Part shown: in pieces, positions 33,987-42,861 of the stretch | Position numbering within the stretch: position 1 is the first letter of the stretch | How the letters are laid out: each line of letters starts with the position of its first letter | Source of the DNA: CAWAPD01 sp963783865 | Lineage (GTDB): Bacteria > Actinomycetota > Thermoleophilia > UBA2241 | Direction of reading: 5' to 3' | DNA: 64,000 bases | Assembly (NCBI GenBank): GCA_963783865.1 | Contig: CAWAPD010000001.1 | Coordinates: 868,001-932,000, forward strand | Notes under the pieces: model-generated | The model's database searches: none | The model's input: the letters and a program-made list of their open reading frames with translations, nothing else | Told to the model about the DNA's origin: nothing | Position numbers and translations under genes: made by a program

Positions 33987-34886
33987 TCACTCGAAGCCGA
34001 GCAGGCAGACCTCCTGCTCCAGGCGTACGCCCGACGTCTCGAACACGCGCCGCGTGACCTCGGCCGCCAGGCGGCGGATGTCCTCGGCGCCGGCCCCGGG
34101 CAGCGCCACCAGGAAGTTCGCGTGCTTCTCGCTGACCTGAGCGCGTCCGATGCGCAGCCCCTTGAGGCCGGCCTCGTCGATCAGCCTGGCGGCCGGCCTC
34201 TCGCGCGATGGGTTCTTGAAGAAGCTCCCACACGAGCCGTAGTCCAGCGGGTGCCTGGCGCGGCGCAGCTCCGCGTCGCGCTCGATCGTGGCCAGCAGGG
34301 AGGCGCGGTCGCCCCCTGTAAGGGCGAACCGCGCCTCCAGCACGACGGCGTCGCGGTTGTTCTTGAGGGCGCTCGTGCGATAGCCGAGGGCGAGGTCGTC
34401 GGGGACGGCCGTCAGCTCCTCGTCGCCGACCAGCACCCGCGTCCACACCAGCGCGTCGCCGACCTCGCGCCCGTACGCGCCGGCGTTGCCGATCACGGCG
34501 CCGCCGATCGAGCCGGGGATGTTGGCGGCGAACTCCAGCCCGGCGAGGCCGCGCCCGGCCAGGTCCTTGACCACGTCGGGCAGGACGGCGCCGGCGCCGG
34601 TCGTGAGCAGCTCACCGTCGAGTCGGACGCGGTCGTTGCGCGCCAGCACCACCAGCCCGCGCACGCCGCCGTCGGAGACGAGCACGTTGGTCGCCCGGCC
34701 CAGCACGGTGGTCGGCACGCCGAGCTCGCGGCCGATGACCGCGGCGTGCCGCAGCTGCTCGGTGGTGGTCGCGACGTAGAGGAACTCGGCCGGCCCGCCG
34801 ACGCGGTATGCGCAGTACGGGGCCAGGGGGAGCTCGCGCGACACGCCGGGCAGCTCGGCCGCCAGCACCTCGGGGATCGCGGTCAT
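33987..34886 (-). CDS. murB: UDP-N-acetylenolpyruvoylglucosamine reductase
   Basis: FAD enzyme of 299 residues, second step of UDP-MurNAc synthesis. FAD-binding: YRVGGPAEFLYVATT and VLGRATNVLVSDGGV; catalytic region DLALGYRTSALK, the Ser donor in DYGSCGSFFKNP, and Glu in RLEQEVCLLGFE. The YGSCGSFFKNP form is that of short, type II-like MurB. ATG 34886 with GGAGGGC upstream; the longer frame is spurious. Encoded alone on the opposite strand between two signalling genes. Confidence 0.94.
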   Translation of the reverse strand: MTAIPEVLAAELPGVSRELPLAPYCAYRVGGPAEFLYVATTTEQLRHAAVIGRELGVPTTVLGRATNVLVSDGGVRGLVVLARNDRVRLDGELLTTGAGAVLPDVVKDLAGRGLAGLEFAANIPGSIGGAVIGNAGAYGREVGDALVWTRVLVGDEELTAVPDDLALGYRTSALKNNRDAVVLEARFALTGGDRASLLATIERDAELRRARHPLDYGSCGSFFKNPSRERPAARLIDEAGLKGLRIGRAQVSEKHANFLVALPGAGAEDIRRLAAEVTRRVFETSGVRLEQEVCLLGFE

Positions 34887-35041
34887 GGACTGCCCTCCGC
34901 GCATCGAATCGACCCAGTCGGCCGGCGGCGGACGCCCCGCGAGGGCTCCCGCCGGCCGGCGTGCTGCCGAGTATACTTGGTCGCGATCCCGGACCGCGTG
35001 GGGCGCAGGCCGGGTCACGTCTACGTCTGGGGGGAGTCCAC

Positions 35042-36787
35042 ATGACGGTCCTGCGCAAGATCCAGCTCGGGTACGTGCTGATCGCCGTCCTCGTCCTGGC
35101 CAGCACCGTGGTCTACGCCGCGATGTGGGCCTTCGTGGACCGGCCCGCCCAGCACGACCGCGCCACCGACCGTTCGCTCGGCGCCGCGTCGGCGGCCGTG
35201 CCGATCGCCGTCGCACGGTACATCGACGTCGTGGACCAGGGCCTGCTGTCTCGCGGCTTCACCTCGGGCGTGCCGGCGCAGGCCCAGGAGTCGGCGGCCT
35301 CCGCCAAGCGGAGCCTGGGGCAGATCGGCCGGATCGACGACAAGGGGGTCGCCGCCCAGGCAACGACGCTGGCCACGTCCTTTGCCGCCTTCACGGATGC
35401 GGCTGCCCAGGCGATGAGGTACGGCCAGGGAGGCGACGTGCAGCGGGCCCAGGTGGTGGCCCTCAGCAAGGTCGACCCGCTGGCCGAGCAGGTGGTGACT
35501 CAGACGGCCGCCCTCCAGTCGGGCGTCGAGCGGCTGATCGCACAGCGCGAGCAGCACCGCACCAACGTCGCCAACGGGCTCAAGGCGATCACCGTGGCCC
35601 TCTTCTTCGCCGCCGCCGGTCTGAGCGTCGTCCTCGCCGTCGTGGTGCCTCGCACGCTGCGCCGCCAGATCGTCCCCGCGATCGGCGACCTGCACGTCGC
35701 GTCGGGCAGCGTGCAGGGTATCGCCGCCCAAGTGTCGTCCGGCGCCGTCGAGACGGCGACCGCGATCGGCGAGGCCGCCGCGACCGTCGACGAGGTCCGC
35801 CAGACCTCGCTGCTCGCGAGCCAGAAGTCGTCGGCCCTGTCGGACAGCGCCGGCGAGGCCGAGACCGTGGCCGAGTCCGGTCGCCAGGCGATGTCGGACA
35901 TCGTCGGCGGGATGCAGGAGGTGCAGGTCCAGGTGGGGGTCGTGGCCGACAGCATCGTCCGGCTGAGCGAACAGACCGAGGCCATCGCCGGCCTGATCTC
36001 GACCTCGAACGACCTCGCGGAGCAGTCGAACCTGCTCGCGGTCAACGCGGCCATCGAGGCCGCCAAGGCGACCGAGCACGGCAAGGGGTTCGGAGTGGTC
36101 GCCGGCGAGATCAAGAGCCTGGCTCAGCAGTCCAAGGACGCCGTTCAGCAAGTGCGGGGCATCCTCGTCGACATCACCCAGGCGACGACCCAGGCGGTCG
36201 ACGCGGCACAGGAGAGCACCGTGGCGATCGAGAGGAGCGCCGGTCGCGTGTCGAGCTCGCGCGACGCCATCGAGTCGCTGGCCGACTCGGTCGAGATGTC
36301 GGCCCACTCGTCCATGCAGATAGCCGCCTCGAGCCAGCAGCAGCTCGTGGGCGTGGACCAGATCGGCGACTCGATGAAGGCGATCGACGCGGCCAGCCGC
36401 CAGAACGCGGAGGCCGCCCTGCGGATGGAGGCCGAGGTCGACCGCCTGGGCACCGTGGCCGACCGCCTGGCCAAGCTGATGGGGACCGGCGACGGCGGGG
36501 CCGCGGTCGCGGCGCAGCCGGCGACCGCGGCCGGCGACGTCGCCGGGGGCGAAGCGAAGCCGGCCGACGCCACCGACGCGGGCAGAGGCTCGCGCCTCGG
36601 CGCGCTGGCCTCACGCCTGCGACCCTCCCGGAAGCCCAAGCGGGCGCCGGAGGAGGTTGCCGCCGAAGCGCAGCCGGAACCTTCACCGCTCGTCGCCGAC
36701 GGGCCCGTGGCCACCGCGTCGCTCCACGATGACGACTCCGCGCCTGTGGCCAGCGAGCTCGCACCCGAGTCCGGCGACAGCATCTGA
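35042..36787 (+). CDS. Methyl-accepting chemotaxis protein with long C-terminal tail
   Basis: Second receptor, 581 residues. Membrane spans at about 6-28 and 180-200; outer domain helical; no evident HAMP. Signalling tip LISTSNDLAEQSNLLAVNAAIEAAKATEHGKGFGVVAGEIKSLA is close to that of the first receptor, and both have QQQLVGVDQI near the end. The last 110 residues are an Ala/Pro/Arg-rich extension without a pentapeptide ending. ATG 35042 with GGGGGGAGT upstream. TATACT at 34972-34977 may be its -10, without a good -35. Monocistronic, closed by a strong terminator. Confidence 0.92.
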   Translation: MTVLRKIQLGYVLIAVLVLASTVVYAAMWAFVDRPAQHDRATDRSLGAASAAVPIAVARYIDVVDQGLLSRGFTSGVPAQAQESAASAKRSLGQIGRIDDKGVAAQATTLATSFAAFTDAAAQAMRYGQGGDVQRAQVVALSKVDPLAEQVVTQTAALQSGVERLIAQREQHRTNVANGLKAITVALFFAAAGLSVVLAVVVPRTLRRQIVPAIGDLHVASGSVQGIAAQVSSGAVETATAIGEAAATVDEVRQTSLLASQKSSALSDSAGEAETVAESGRQAMSDIVGGMQEVQVQVGVVADSIVRLSEQTEAIAGLISTSNDLAEQSNLLAVNAAIEAAKATEHGKGFGVVAGEIKSLAQQSKDAVQQVRGILVDITQATTQAVDAAQESTVAIERSAGRVSSSRDAIESLADSVEMSAHSSMQIAASSQQQLVGVDQIGDSMKAIDAASRQNAEAALRMEAEVDRLGTVADRLAKLMGTGDGGAAVAAQPATAAGDVAGGEAKPADATDAGRGSRLGALASRLRPSRKPKRAPEEVAAEAQPEPSPLVADGPVATASLHDDDSAPVASELAPESGDSI

Positions 36788-36800
36788 GGGAGAGCAGCCC

Positions 36801-36847
36801 GGAGAGGGGGCGGGGGAGCGGCTGTGCCGCTCCCCCGCCCCCTCTCC
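36801..36847 (+). terminator. 22-bp perfect hairpin after the second receptor gene
   Basis: Arms 36801-36822 and 36826-36847 are exactly complementary, loop TGT. No T-run follows on the plus strand. Longest GC terminator stem in the window. Confidence 0.75.
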
Positions 36848-36879
36848 TATCTCCCCACGCGAACTGCACGCGTCGGCGT

Positions 36880-36938
36880 TTGACAGCGCCCCGTTGCGGT
36901 CAGTATTCTCCCAATCCCTACAGTGATGAAGGAGAATA
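36880..36938 (+). promoter_or_regulatory. Promoter and possible operator of the Rrf2-met operon
   Basis: TTGACA at 36880-36885, 18-bp spacer, TATTCT at 36904-36909. TATTCTCC (36904-36911) is the exact complement of GGAGAATA (36931-36938), 19 bp apart; the right arm contains the SD of the Rrf2 gene. Confidence 0.55.
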
Positions 36939-36940
36939 AG

Positions 36941-37357
36941 GTGCACATCTCGACCCGGTGCCGCTACGCGATCAAGGCGCTCATCCGCCTGGCGCTCTCG
37001 CTGGACGACCGTCCGGTGCAGGGCCGCGAGATCGCCGGCTTCGGCGGCATCCCCCCCAAGTTCCTGGAGCAGGTGATGCACGACCTGCGGCAAGCCGGTT
37101 TCGTCACCAGCCGTCGTGGAAAGCACGGTGGCTATCGGCTGGCGCTCGATCCCGCGCAGATCACGTTCGCCGACGTGCGCGAGATCATCGACGGGCCGTT
37201 CTCGATCGGCGGGCGAATGCCGGGCGCCGGCCAGGCGGACGCGCTCGTCGATCCCGTGTGGGACGACGTGCGGCAGGCGGTCCACCAGGTCCTGGCCGGC
37301 GCGACCATCGCCGCCGCCGCGCAGCGGGCGCAGACCGCCGACATGTACTACATCTGA
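36941..37357 (+). CDS. Rrf2-family transcriptional regulator (CymR/IscR-like)
   Basis: Winged-helix regulator of 138 residues: MHISTRCRYAIKALIRLAL, GREIAGFGGIPPKFLEQVMHDLRQAGFVTSRRGKHGGYRLAL. The IscR cluster cysteines (normally about residues 90-105) are absent, so it is unlikely to carry an Fe-S cluster. I chose GTG 36941 because AAGGAG (36929-36934) is 6 bases upstream; ATG 36926 is less well placed. It lies 22 bp before metY and is likely to control sulfur-amino-acid synthesis, as CymR does in Firmicutes. Confidence 0.88.
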   Translation: MHISTRCRYAIKALIRLALSLDDRPVQGREIAGFGGIPPKFLEQVMHDLRQAGFVTSRRGKHGGYRLALDPAQITFADVREIIDGPFSIGGRMPGAGQADALVDPVWDDVRQAVHQVLAGATIAAAAQRAQTADMYYI

Positions 37358-37379
37358 GAACGACGACCCGGAGACGACG

Positions 37380-38675
37380 ATGACCGAGACACAGGAACGA
37401 CAGCAAGGCTTCGAGACCCTCGCGCTGCACGCCGGCCAGGAGCCCGACCCGACGACCAACTCGCGCGCGGTGCCGATCTACCAGACGACCTCCTACGTGT
37501 TCGACAGCGCCGACCACGCCGCCGACCTGTTCGGCCTCAAGGAGTTCGGCAACATCTACACACGGATCATGAACCCGACCAACGACGTGTTCGAGAAGCG
37601 GGTAGCGGCGCTCGAGGGCGGCGTCGCCGGCCTCGCCTTCGGCTCGGGCTCGTCGGCCGTGACCTTCTCGATCCTGAACATCGCCGGCGCCGGCGACCAC
37701 GTGGTCAGCGCCAACAGCCTGTATGGCGGCACCTACAACCTGTTCGTCCACACCCTGCCGCGGTTCGGCGTCGAGCTCGACCTGATCGACCCCGTCGATC
37801 CCGAGAACTTCCGCCGCGCGATCAAGCCCAACACGAAGGCGCTGTTCGCCGAGACGGTCGGCAACCCCAAGCTCGACACGCTCGACATCGACGCCGTGGC
37901 GCGGATCGCGCACGAGGCCGGGGTGCCGCTGATCGTCGACAACACGATGGCGACGCCGTACCTGATCCGTCCGCTCGAGCACGGAGCCGACGTCGTCGTC
38001 CACTCGGCGACCAAGTTCATCGGCGGCCACGGCACCTCGATCGGCGGCGTGGTGGTCGACGGCGGCGGCTTCGACTGGTCGCAGAACGACAAGTTCCCCG
38101 GCCTCGTCGAGCCCGACGCGAGCTACCACGGGCTCAAGTTCTACGAGGCCCTGGGACCGATCACCTACATCATCAAGCTCCGCGTCAGCCTGCTGCGCGA
38201 CATCGGGGCCTCGCTGTCGCCCTTCAACTCGTTCCTCTTCCTGCAGGGCCTCGAGACGCTGCCGCTGCGCATGGAGCGCCACAGCACCAACGCCCTGGCC
38301 GTGGCCGAGCACCTCGAGGCGCACGACAAGGTGGAGTGGGTCGCCTATCCCGGCCTGTGCTCGCACCGCTCGTGCGAGGTCGCCCAGAAGTACCACTACC
38401 GCGGTCTCTACGGCGCGATCGTGGGCTTCGGCATCAAGGGCGGCCGCGAGGCGGGGCGGCGGTTCGTGGAGAGCACGCAGCTGTTCTCGCACCTGGCCAA
38501 CATCGGCGACGCCAAGTCGTTGTGCATCCATCCGGCGACGACCACGCACTCGCAGCTCGGCCCGCAGGAGCAGCTCGAGACCGGTGCGACCGACGACTTC
38601 GTGCGGCTCTCGGTGGGCATCGAGAGCCTCGACGACATCATCGCCGACGTCGACCAGGCTCTCGCCCGCTCGTAG
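37380..38675 (+). CDS. metY: O-acetylhomoserine sulfhydrylase
   Basis: PLP enzyme of 431 residues that makes homocysteine from O-acetylhomoserine and sulfide. Cys/Met-metabolism family pattern: SYVFDSADHAADLFGL, YTRIMNPTNDVFEKRVAALEGG, SLYGGTYNLF, DNTMATPYL, and the PLP-lysine region VVHSATKFIGGHGTSIGG (Lys near residue 211). The C-terminal PATTTHSQLGPQEQLETGA is typical of the OAH sulfhydrylase branch. ATG start; in operon with the Rrf2 regulator and metX. Confidence 0.94.
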   Translation: MTETQERQQGFETLALHAGQEPDPTTNSRAVPIYQTTSYVFDSADHAADLFGLKEFGNIYTRIMNPTNDVFEKRVAALEGGVAGLAFGSGSSAVTFSILNIAGAGDHVVSANSLYGGTYNLFVHTLPRFGVELDLIDPVDPENFRRAIKPNTKALFAETVGNPKLDTLDIDAVARIAHEAGVPLIVDNTMATPYLIRPLEHGADVVVHSATKFIGGHGTSIGGVVVDGGGFDWSQNDKFPGLVEPDASYHGLKFYEALGPITYIIKLRVSLLRDIGASLSPFNSFLFLQGLETLPLRMERHSTNALAVAEHLEAHDKVEWVAYPGLCSHRSCEVAQKYHYRGLYGAIVGFGIKGGREAGRRFVESTQLFSHLANIGDAKSLCIHPATTTHSQLGPQEQLETGATDDFVRLSVGIESLDDIIADVDQALARS

Positions 38676-38701
38676 CTTGCGCGCCGCGAACGCGTAGAAT
38701 G

Positions 38702-38737
38702 GGGCGCGGCGCGGGGCGGATGCCCCGCGCCGCGCCC
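38702..38737 (+). terminator. 16-bp hairpin between metY and metX
   Basis: GGGCGCGGCGCGGGGC (38702-38717), loop GGAT, exact complement (38722-38737), 17 bp before the metX ATG. It may attenuate or separate metY and metX transcription. No T-run. Confidence 0.5.
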
Positions 38738-38754
38738 GGCGCCCCGAGGACCCG

Positions 38755-39975
38755 ATGAGCCAGAGCACCGACAAGCAGATCGGCGACGTCGCCCTTGCCA
38801 CCGACCCCGACAGCGGGTCGGCCGGGGTCGTGCGCACACACCACGTCACCGTGGCCAAGCCGCCCGACGGGCTGGCGCTCGAGTGCGGGGTGACGCTCGG
38901 GCCGATCACGCTCGCCTACGAGACGTACGGCACGCTGAGCGAGGCCCGCGACAACGCCATCCTCGTCTGCCATGCGCTGTCGGGCGACGCCCACGTGGCC
39001 GGCCTGCACAAGACCGACGACAAGCGACCCGGCTGGTGGGACATGCTGATCGGCCCCGGCAAGGCGCTCGACACCGACAAGTACTTCGTGATCTGCGCGA
39101 ACGTGCTCGGCGGCTGTGGAGGGTCGACCGGGCCTTCGTCGGTCGACCCCGCGACCGCCCGTCGTTTCGGCATCGGGTTCCCGATCATCACGATCGCCGA
39201 CATGGTCGAGGCCCAGGCGCTGCTGCTCGACCGTCTCGGCATCCCCAAGCTGCTGTCGGTCGTCGGGGGTTCGATGGGCGGCATGCAGGTGCTGCAGTGG
39301 GTCGTCGCTCACCCGGAGCGGGTGCACACCGCCGTCCCTATGGCCTGCGCCGCGCAACAGCCCACGCAGGCGATCGCCTTCAACGAGGTCGGCCGCCAGG
39401 CGATCATGGCCGACCCCGACTGGCGCGGCGGCGACTACTACGGCCACAAGCCGCCGGCCAAGGGCCTGTCGGTGGCGCGCATGCTCGGCCACATCACCTA
39501 CCTTTCCGACGAGGCCATGCGCGAGAAGTTCGGCCGCCGCCTGCGCGACGTCGAGGACTACACCTTCACCTTCTCGGCCGACTTCGAGGTCGAGACCTAC
39601 CTGCGTTATCAGGGCCTGGCCTTCACCGGCCGCTTCGACGCTAACAGCTACCTGTACATCACGCGCGCGATCGACTACTTCGACCTCACGCGGGGCAAGA
39701 AGAGCCTCGCCGACGCGCTGCGCTGCGCCCGGGCGCGGTTCCTGGTCATGGCCTTTTCGAGCGACTGGCTGCACCCGCCGTACCAGCTCAAGCAGATCGT
39801 CAGCGCCCTCCGGCAGACCCACAAGCACGTCACCTACTACGAGGTCGACACCCACTACGGGCACGACGCGTTCCTGCTGGAGCGCGAGAAGATGGAGGGC
39901 GTGGTCGGCGCCTTCCTGGAGAGCGGGGCGCGCACCTTCAAGCCCGTGGACGAGCCGCCGGAGGCCGGCTGCTGA
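38755..39975 (+). CDS. metX: Homoserine O-acetyltransferase
   Basis: Alpha/beta-hydrolase-fold acyltransferase of 406 residues that activates homoserine for methionine synthesis. Features: LAYETYGTLSEARDNAILVCHAL, nucleophile Ser in VVGGSMGGMQVLQW, and the catalytic His in VDTHYGHDAFLLE. Acetyl versus succinyl preference cannot be decided by eye, but metY (acetyl-homoserine) beside it favours acetyl. Stop overlaps the metW ATG (TGATG). Confidence 0.94.
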   Translation: MSQSTDKQIGDVALATDPDSGSAGVVRTHHVTVAKPPDGLALECGVTLGPITLAYETYGTLSEARDNAILVCHALSGDAHVAGLHKTDDKRPGWWDMLIGPGKALDTDKYFVICANVLGGCGGSTGPSSVDPATARRFGIGFPIITIADMVEAQALLLDRLGIPKLLSVVGGSMGGMQVLQWVVAHPERVHTAVPMACAAQQPTQAIAFNEVGRQAIMADPDWRGGDYYGHKPPAKGLSVARMLGHITYLSDEAMREKFGRRLRDVEDYTFTFSADFEVETYLRYQGLAFTGRFDANSYLYITRAIDYFDLTRGKKSLADALRCARARFLVMAFSSDWLHPPYQLKQIVSALRQTHKHVTYYEVDTHYGHDAFLLEREKMEGVVGAFLESGARTFKPVDEPPEAGC

Positions 39976-40601
39976 TGGCGCGCCTCGACTACCAGCTGAT
40001 CGAAGCCCTGGTGCCCGACGGGGCGACCGTGCTCGACCTGGGCTGCGGCGACGGGGAGCTTCTCGACGAGCTGGTGCGCGAGAGGCACGTGCGGGGCAGC
40101 GGCGTCGACATCGACGAACGGGCGATCGAGGCCTGCATCCGCAAGGGGCTGTCGGTCTTCCACGGCGACCTCGACGAGGGGCTGGCGGACTACGAGGACG
40201 GCTCGATCGACGTCGTGATCCTCAGCTTCTCGCTGCAGCAGCTGCGGCGGCCGCGGATGGTCGTGCGCGAGATGGCACGCGTCGGCAGGCTGGCGGTGGT
40301 CAGCTTCCCCAACTTCGCCCACTGGGCGGTGAGGGGGCAGCTCCTGCTGAACGGCAGGATGCCGGTCAGCACCGAGCTGCCCTACCAGTGGTACGACACG
40401 CCCAACATCCACCTCTGCACGGTCAAGGACTTCCGCGACCTGTGCGCGCGCGAGGGCCTGCGCATCGAGCGCGAGTCGTACCTGCGCTCGTTCGACCGGC
40501 TCGCGACCGGCCTGCGACAGCCCAACCTGACGGCGCGGATCGCCATCTTCGCCTTCAGCCGCCTGCCGAGTGTCACCGAGGTGGCCTCGCCCCAGGTTTG
40601 A
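39975..40601 (+). CDS. metW: MetW-type methyltransferase-fold protein
   Basis: Protein of 208 residues of the MetW family, which partners MetX in homoserine acetylation in many bacteria. SAM-type motif: VLDLGCGDGELLDELV; then GVDIDERAIEACIRKGLSVFHGDLDEGL and SFPNFAHWAVRGQLLLNGRMPV, with LPYQWYDTPNIHLCTVKDF highly characteristic of MetW. Directly coupled to metX. Confidence 0.94.
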   Translation: MARLDYQLIEALVPDGATVLDLGCGDGELLDELVRERHVRGSGVDIDERAIEACIRKGLSVFHGDLDEGLADYEDGSIDVVILSFSLQQLRRPRMVVREMARVGRLAVVSFPNFAHWAVRGQLLLNGRMPVSTELPYQWYDTPNIHLCTVKDFRDLCAREGLRIERESYLRSFDRLATGLRQPNLTARIAIFAFSRLPSVTEVASPQV

Positions 40602-40626
40602 TGGCCCGTTGGGGCCGGGGTACACT
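40598..40626 (+). promoter_or_regulatory. Promoter of the cold-shock gene
   Basis: TTGATG (40598-40603, including the metW stop), 17-bp spacer, TACACT (40621-40626). It gives a leader of about 115 bases before the gene, as expected of cspA-type mRNA. Confidence 0.5.
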
Positions 40627-40748
40627 GCCCTGGGGCGCATCGAATGCAATCAGTGACCGGACCGCCCCAATCGGCGTCCCCGGGTCCGGTCGAGCGCACA
40701 CCGTAGCCTTCCCAGGTCACGGGCACGCTCCAGGCCCAAGGAGGAAAG

Positions 40749-40955
40749 GTGCCTCAAGGTACAGTGAAGTGGTTCTCGACCCAGAAGGGCTACGGGTTCA
40801 TCACTCAGGACGAGGGTGGCGACATCTTCGTCCACATCACCGGTCTGGCCGCCGGCACGACCGCCCTCGACGAGAACCAGCGCGTCGAGTTCGAGACGGC
40901 CGAAGGCCGCAAGGGCCCGCAGGCGACCGACGTCAAGCCGATCGCCGCGGAATAG
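40749..40955 (+). CDS. Cold-shock protein of the CspA family
   Basis: Single cold-shock domain of 68 residues: GTVKWFSTQKGYGFITQDEGGDIFVHI contains the RNP1 (KGYGFI) and RNP2 (DIFVHI) motifs. GTG start with AAGGAGGAAAG upstream. RNA chaperone. It stands alone with a long leader and its own terminator. The leader (40633-40748) may fold and act as thermosensor; no standard structure was identified. Confidence 0.95.
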   Translation: MPQGTVKWFSTQKGYGFITQDEGGDIFVHITGLAAGTTALDENQRVEFETAEGRKGPQATDVKPIAAE

Positions 40956-40968
40956 GCTCGTACGCCCG

Positions 40969-41009
40969 ACGGGGCGGCTGGGTGGCCCCGAGCCACCCCG
41001 CCGCCCCGT
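40969..41009 (+). terminator. Terminator of the cold-shock gene
   Basis: Arms 40969-40986 and 40992-41009, 18 bp with one G-T pair, loop of 5 bases, then TTCG. 13 bp after the stop. Confidence 0.75.
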
Positions 41010-41071
41010 TCGTCGTGCGAGCCTCCTCGGCCGACGCCAGGCTCGTGTGACGATACCCTGATCCCGGATCG

Positions 41072-42046
41072 GTGAGCCCACCCGTGACCGACATCTACCC
41101 CGCCAGCGAACCCTACGACTCCGGTCTCCTCGACGTCGGTGACGGGAACGCCGTCTCCTGGGAGACGTGCGGCGACCCGGAGGGGAAGCCGGCCGTGGTC
41201 CTGCACGGCGGGCCGGGCTCAGGGCGCTCGGCTTGGTTCCGACGCTGCTTCGACCCTCGCGCCTACCGCGTCGTCCTGTTCGATCAGCGCAACTGCGGTC
41301 GCAGCACTCCGCACGCGAGCGAGCCCACGACCGATCTCGCCCACAACACGACCGCGAGCCTGATCGCCGACATCGAGTCCCTCCGCGACCATCTCGGCAT
41401 CGACCGCTGGCTCGTGCTCGGCGGCTCGTGGGGCAGCACGCTCGCGCTCGCCTATGCCGAGGCACATGTTCGCCGCGTCTCCGAGATGGTGCTGTTCAGC
41501 GTCACGACCGGCCGCCACGAGGAGTTCGACTGGACGTTCCGCGGCGGCTTGGCACGGTTCTTCCCCGAGCAGTGGGAGCGGCTCGAGGCGGAGATCCCGA
41601 AGACCGAGGCCGACGCCGACATCGTCGACGCCTGTCATCGGCTGCTGAACGACCCCGACCCGGCCGTGCGCGCGCGAGCGGCCGAGGCCTGGTGCCTCTG
41701 GGAGTCGGCCACCCCCGATTGGCCTCCCAAGGCGGGACTCGACGAGAGGTTCCGCGACCCCAGGTACGCGTTCGCATTCGCAAGGATCGTGACGCACTAC
41801 GTCCGTCACAACGCCTGGCTCGAGGACGGGTCGCTGCTGCGCGGCGCGACCGCGCTGGTCGCGACGTCAGGCGCCCTGATCAGCGGGCGCTTCGACTTCC
41901 AGGCGCCGATCGCCAACGCATGGACGCTAAAGGCGGCGTGGCCGCGGGCAGAGCTCGTGATCGTCGACGACTCGGGGCACGGCGCCGATGCCGCCATCAG
42001 CCGCGAGATCGTCCGCGCGACCGACCGCTTCGCCGGACTCCGGTAG
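41072..42046 (+). CDS. pip: Proline iminopeptidase (alpha/beta hydrolase, S33)
   Basis: Serine aminopeptidase of 324 residues that removes N-terminal proline. Family pattern: VVLHGGPGSGRSAWFRRCFDP (oxyanion hole), VLFDQRNCGRSTPHA, nucleophile Ser in LVLGGSWGSTLALAYAEAH, and His near the end in VDDSGHGADA. GTG 41072 or GTG 41084 are both plausible starts. Specificity for Pro is from family resemblance only. Confidence 0.87.
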   Translation: MSPPVTDIYPASEPYDSGLLDVGDGNAVSWETCGDPEGKPAVVLHGGPGSGRSAWFRRCFDPRAYRVVLFDQRNCGRSTPHASEPTTDLAHNTTASLIADIESLRDHLGIDRWLVLGGSWGSTLALAYAEAHVRRVSEMVLFSVTTGRHEEFDWTFRGGLARFFPEQWERLEAEIPKTEADADIVDACHRLLNDPDPAVRARAAEAWCLWESATPDWPPKAGLDERFRDPRYAFAFARIVTHYVRHNAWLEDGSLLRGATALVATSGALISGRFDFQAPIANAWTLKAAWPRAELVIVDDSGHGADAAISREIVRATDRFAGLR

Positions 42047-42159
42047 CCTCTGCCGCGCCGTGCGGCGGCGCCCGACCCCCGCACTCCCTTTTGCCGTTCG
42101 CCCGTTCGGGGCAGAATCGGGTGGCCGCGCGCATCCACCGGCGACCGCAGGAGGGCGAC

Positions 42160-42819
42160 ATGGCCGAAGAGAACGCAGACCCGGCCCGTGGCATCACCTG
42201 GCTCGGGCACGACTCGTTCCGCATCGAGGGAGCCAGGACGATCTACATCGACCCCTGGAAGCTGGGGAAGGGCGCGGCGCCGGCCGACGTCGTCCTGGTC
42301 ACTCACGAGCACTCCGACCACCTGAGCGCGGCGGACATCGACGCGCTCGCCACGCCCGAGACCGTCGTGGTCGGGCCGACGGAGGTCACGCGTCAGATCA
42401 AGGGCCACCCGACCCGCACCGTCGCGCCCGGCGACACCCTGGAGCTCGACGGGGTGCGCGTCACCGCGGTCGCCGCCTACAACACGACCAAGTTCCGCGA
42501 GCCGGGCAAGGTCTTCCATCCCAAGGAGGACGGCAAGGTCGGCTACGTCGTGGAGATGGACGGCCGCAGCGTCTACCACGCCGGCGACACCGACCAGATC
42601 CCCGAGATGGCGGCGATCGACGTGGACGTGGCGCTGATCCCGGTCAGCGGCACCTACGTGATGACCGCCGACGAGGCCGCGGAGGCCTGCTCCGCGCTCC
42701 ACGCCCGCCTCGTGATCCCCATGCACTACGGCGACATCGTCGGCTCGGCCGACGACGCGCGGCGGTTCGCGCGGACCTGCTCGCTGCCGGTAAAGATCCT
42801 GCCCGAGAGCGACCACTGA
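42160..42819 (+). CDS. Metal-dependent hydrolase of the beta-lactamase fold (UPF0173 type)
   Basis: Metallo-beta-lactamase-fold protein of 219 residues: LGHDSFRIEGARTIYIDPW, VLVTHEHSDHLSAADI (metal-binding H-x-H-x-D-H), VVEMDGRSVYHAGDTDQI and MHYGDIVGS. The organisation matches UPF0173/UlaG-like small hydrolases with unknown substrates. ATG 42160 preceded by AGGAGGGC. Followed 42 bp later by a cupin gene. Confidence 0.9.
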   Translation: MAEENADPARGITWLGHDSFRIEGARTIYIDPWKLGKGAAPADVVLVTHEHSDHLSAADIDALATPETVVVGPTEVTRQIKGHPTRTVAPGDTLELDGVRVTAVAAYNTTKFREPGKVFHPKEDGKVGYVVEMDGRSVYHAGDTDQIPEMAAIDVDVALIPVSGTYVMTADEAAEACSALHARLVIPMHYGDIVGSADDARRFARTCSLPVKILPESDH

Positions 42820-42861
42820 GCCGCCGGGCCGACCGCCCCTGACAGGGGGCAGGAGGCAAGC

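Noticed and set aside
38702..38737. Hairpin as an integron or attachment site
   Set aside because: No core site or integrase; it fits the terminator family of the window.
36787..38755. SAM or T-box riboswitch at the met genes
   Set aside because: Spaces are short (22-80 bp) and contain only hairpins and a promoter; no conserved core seen.
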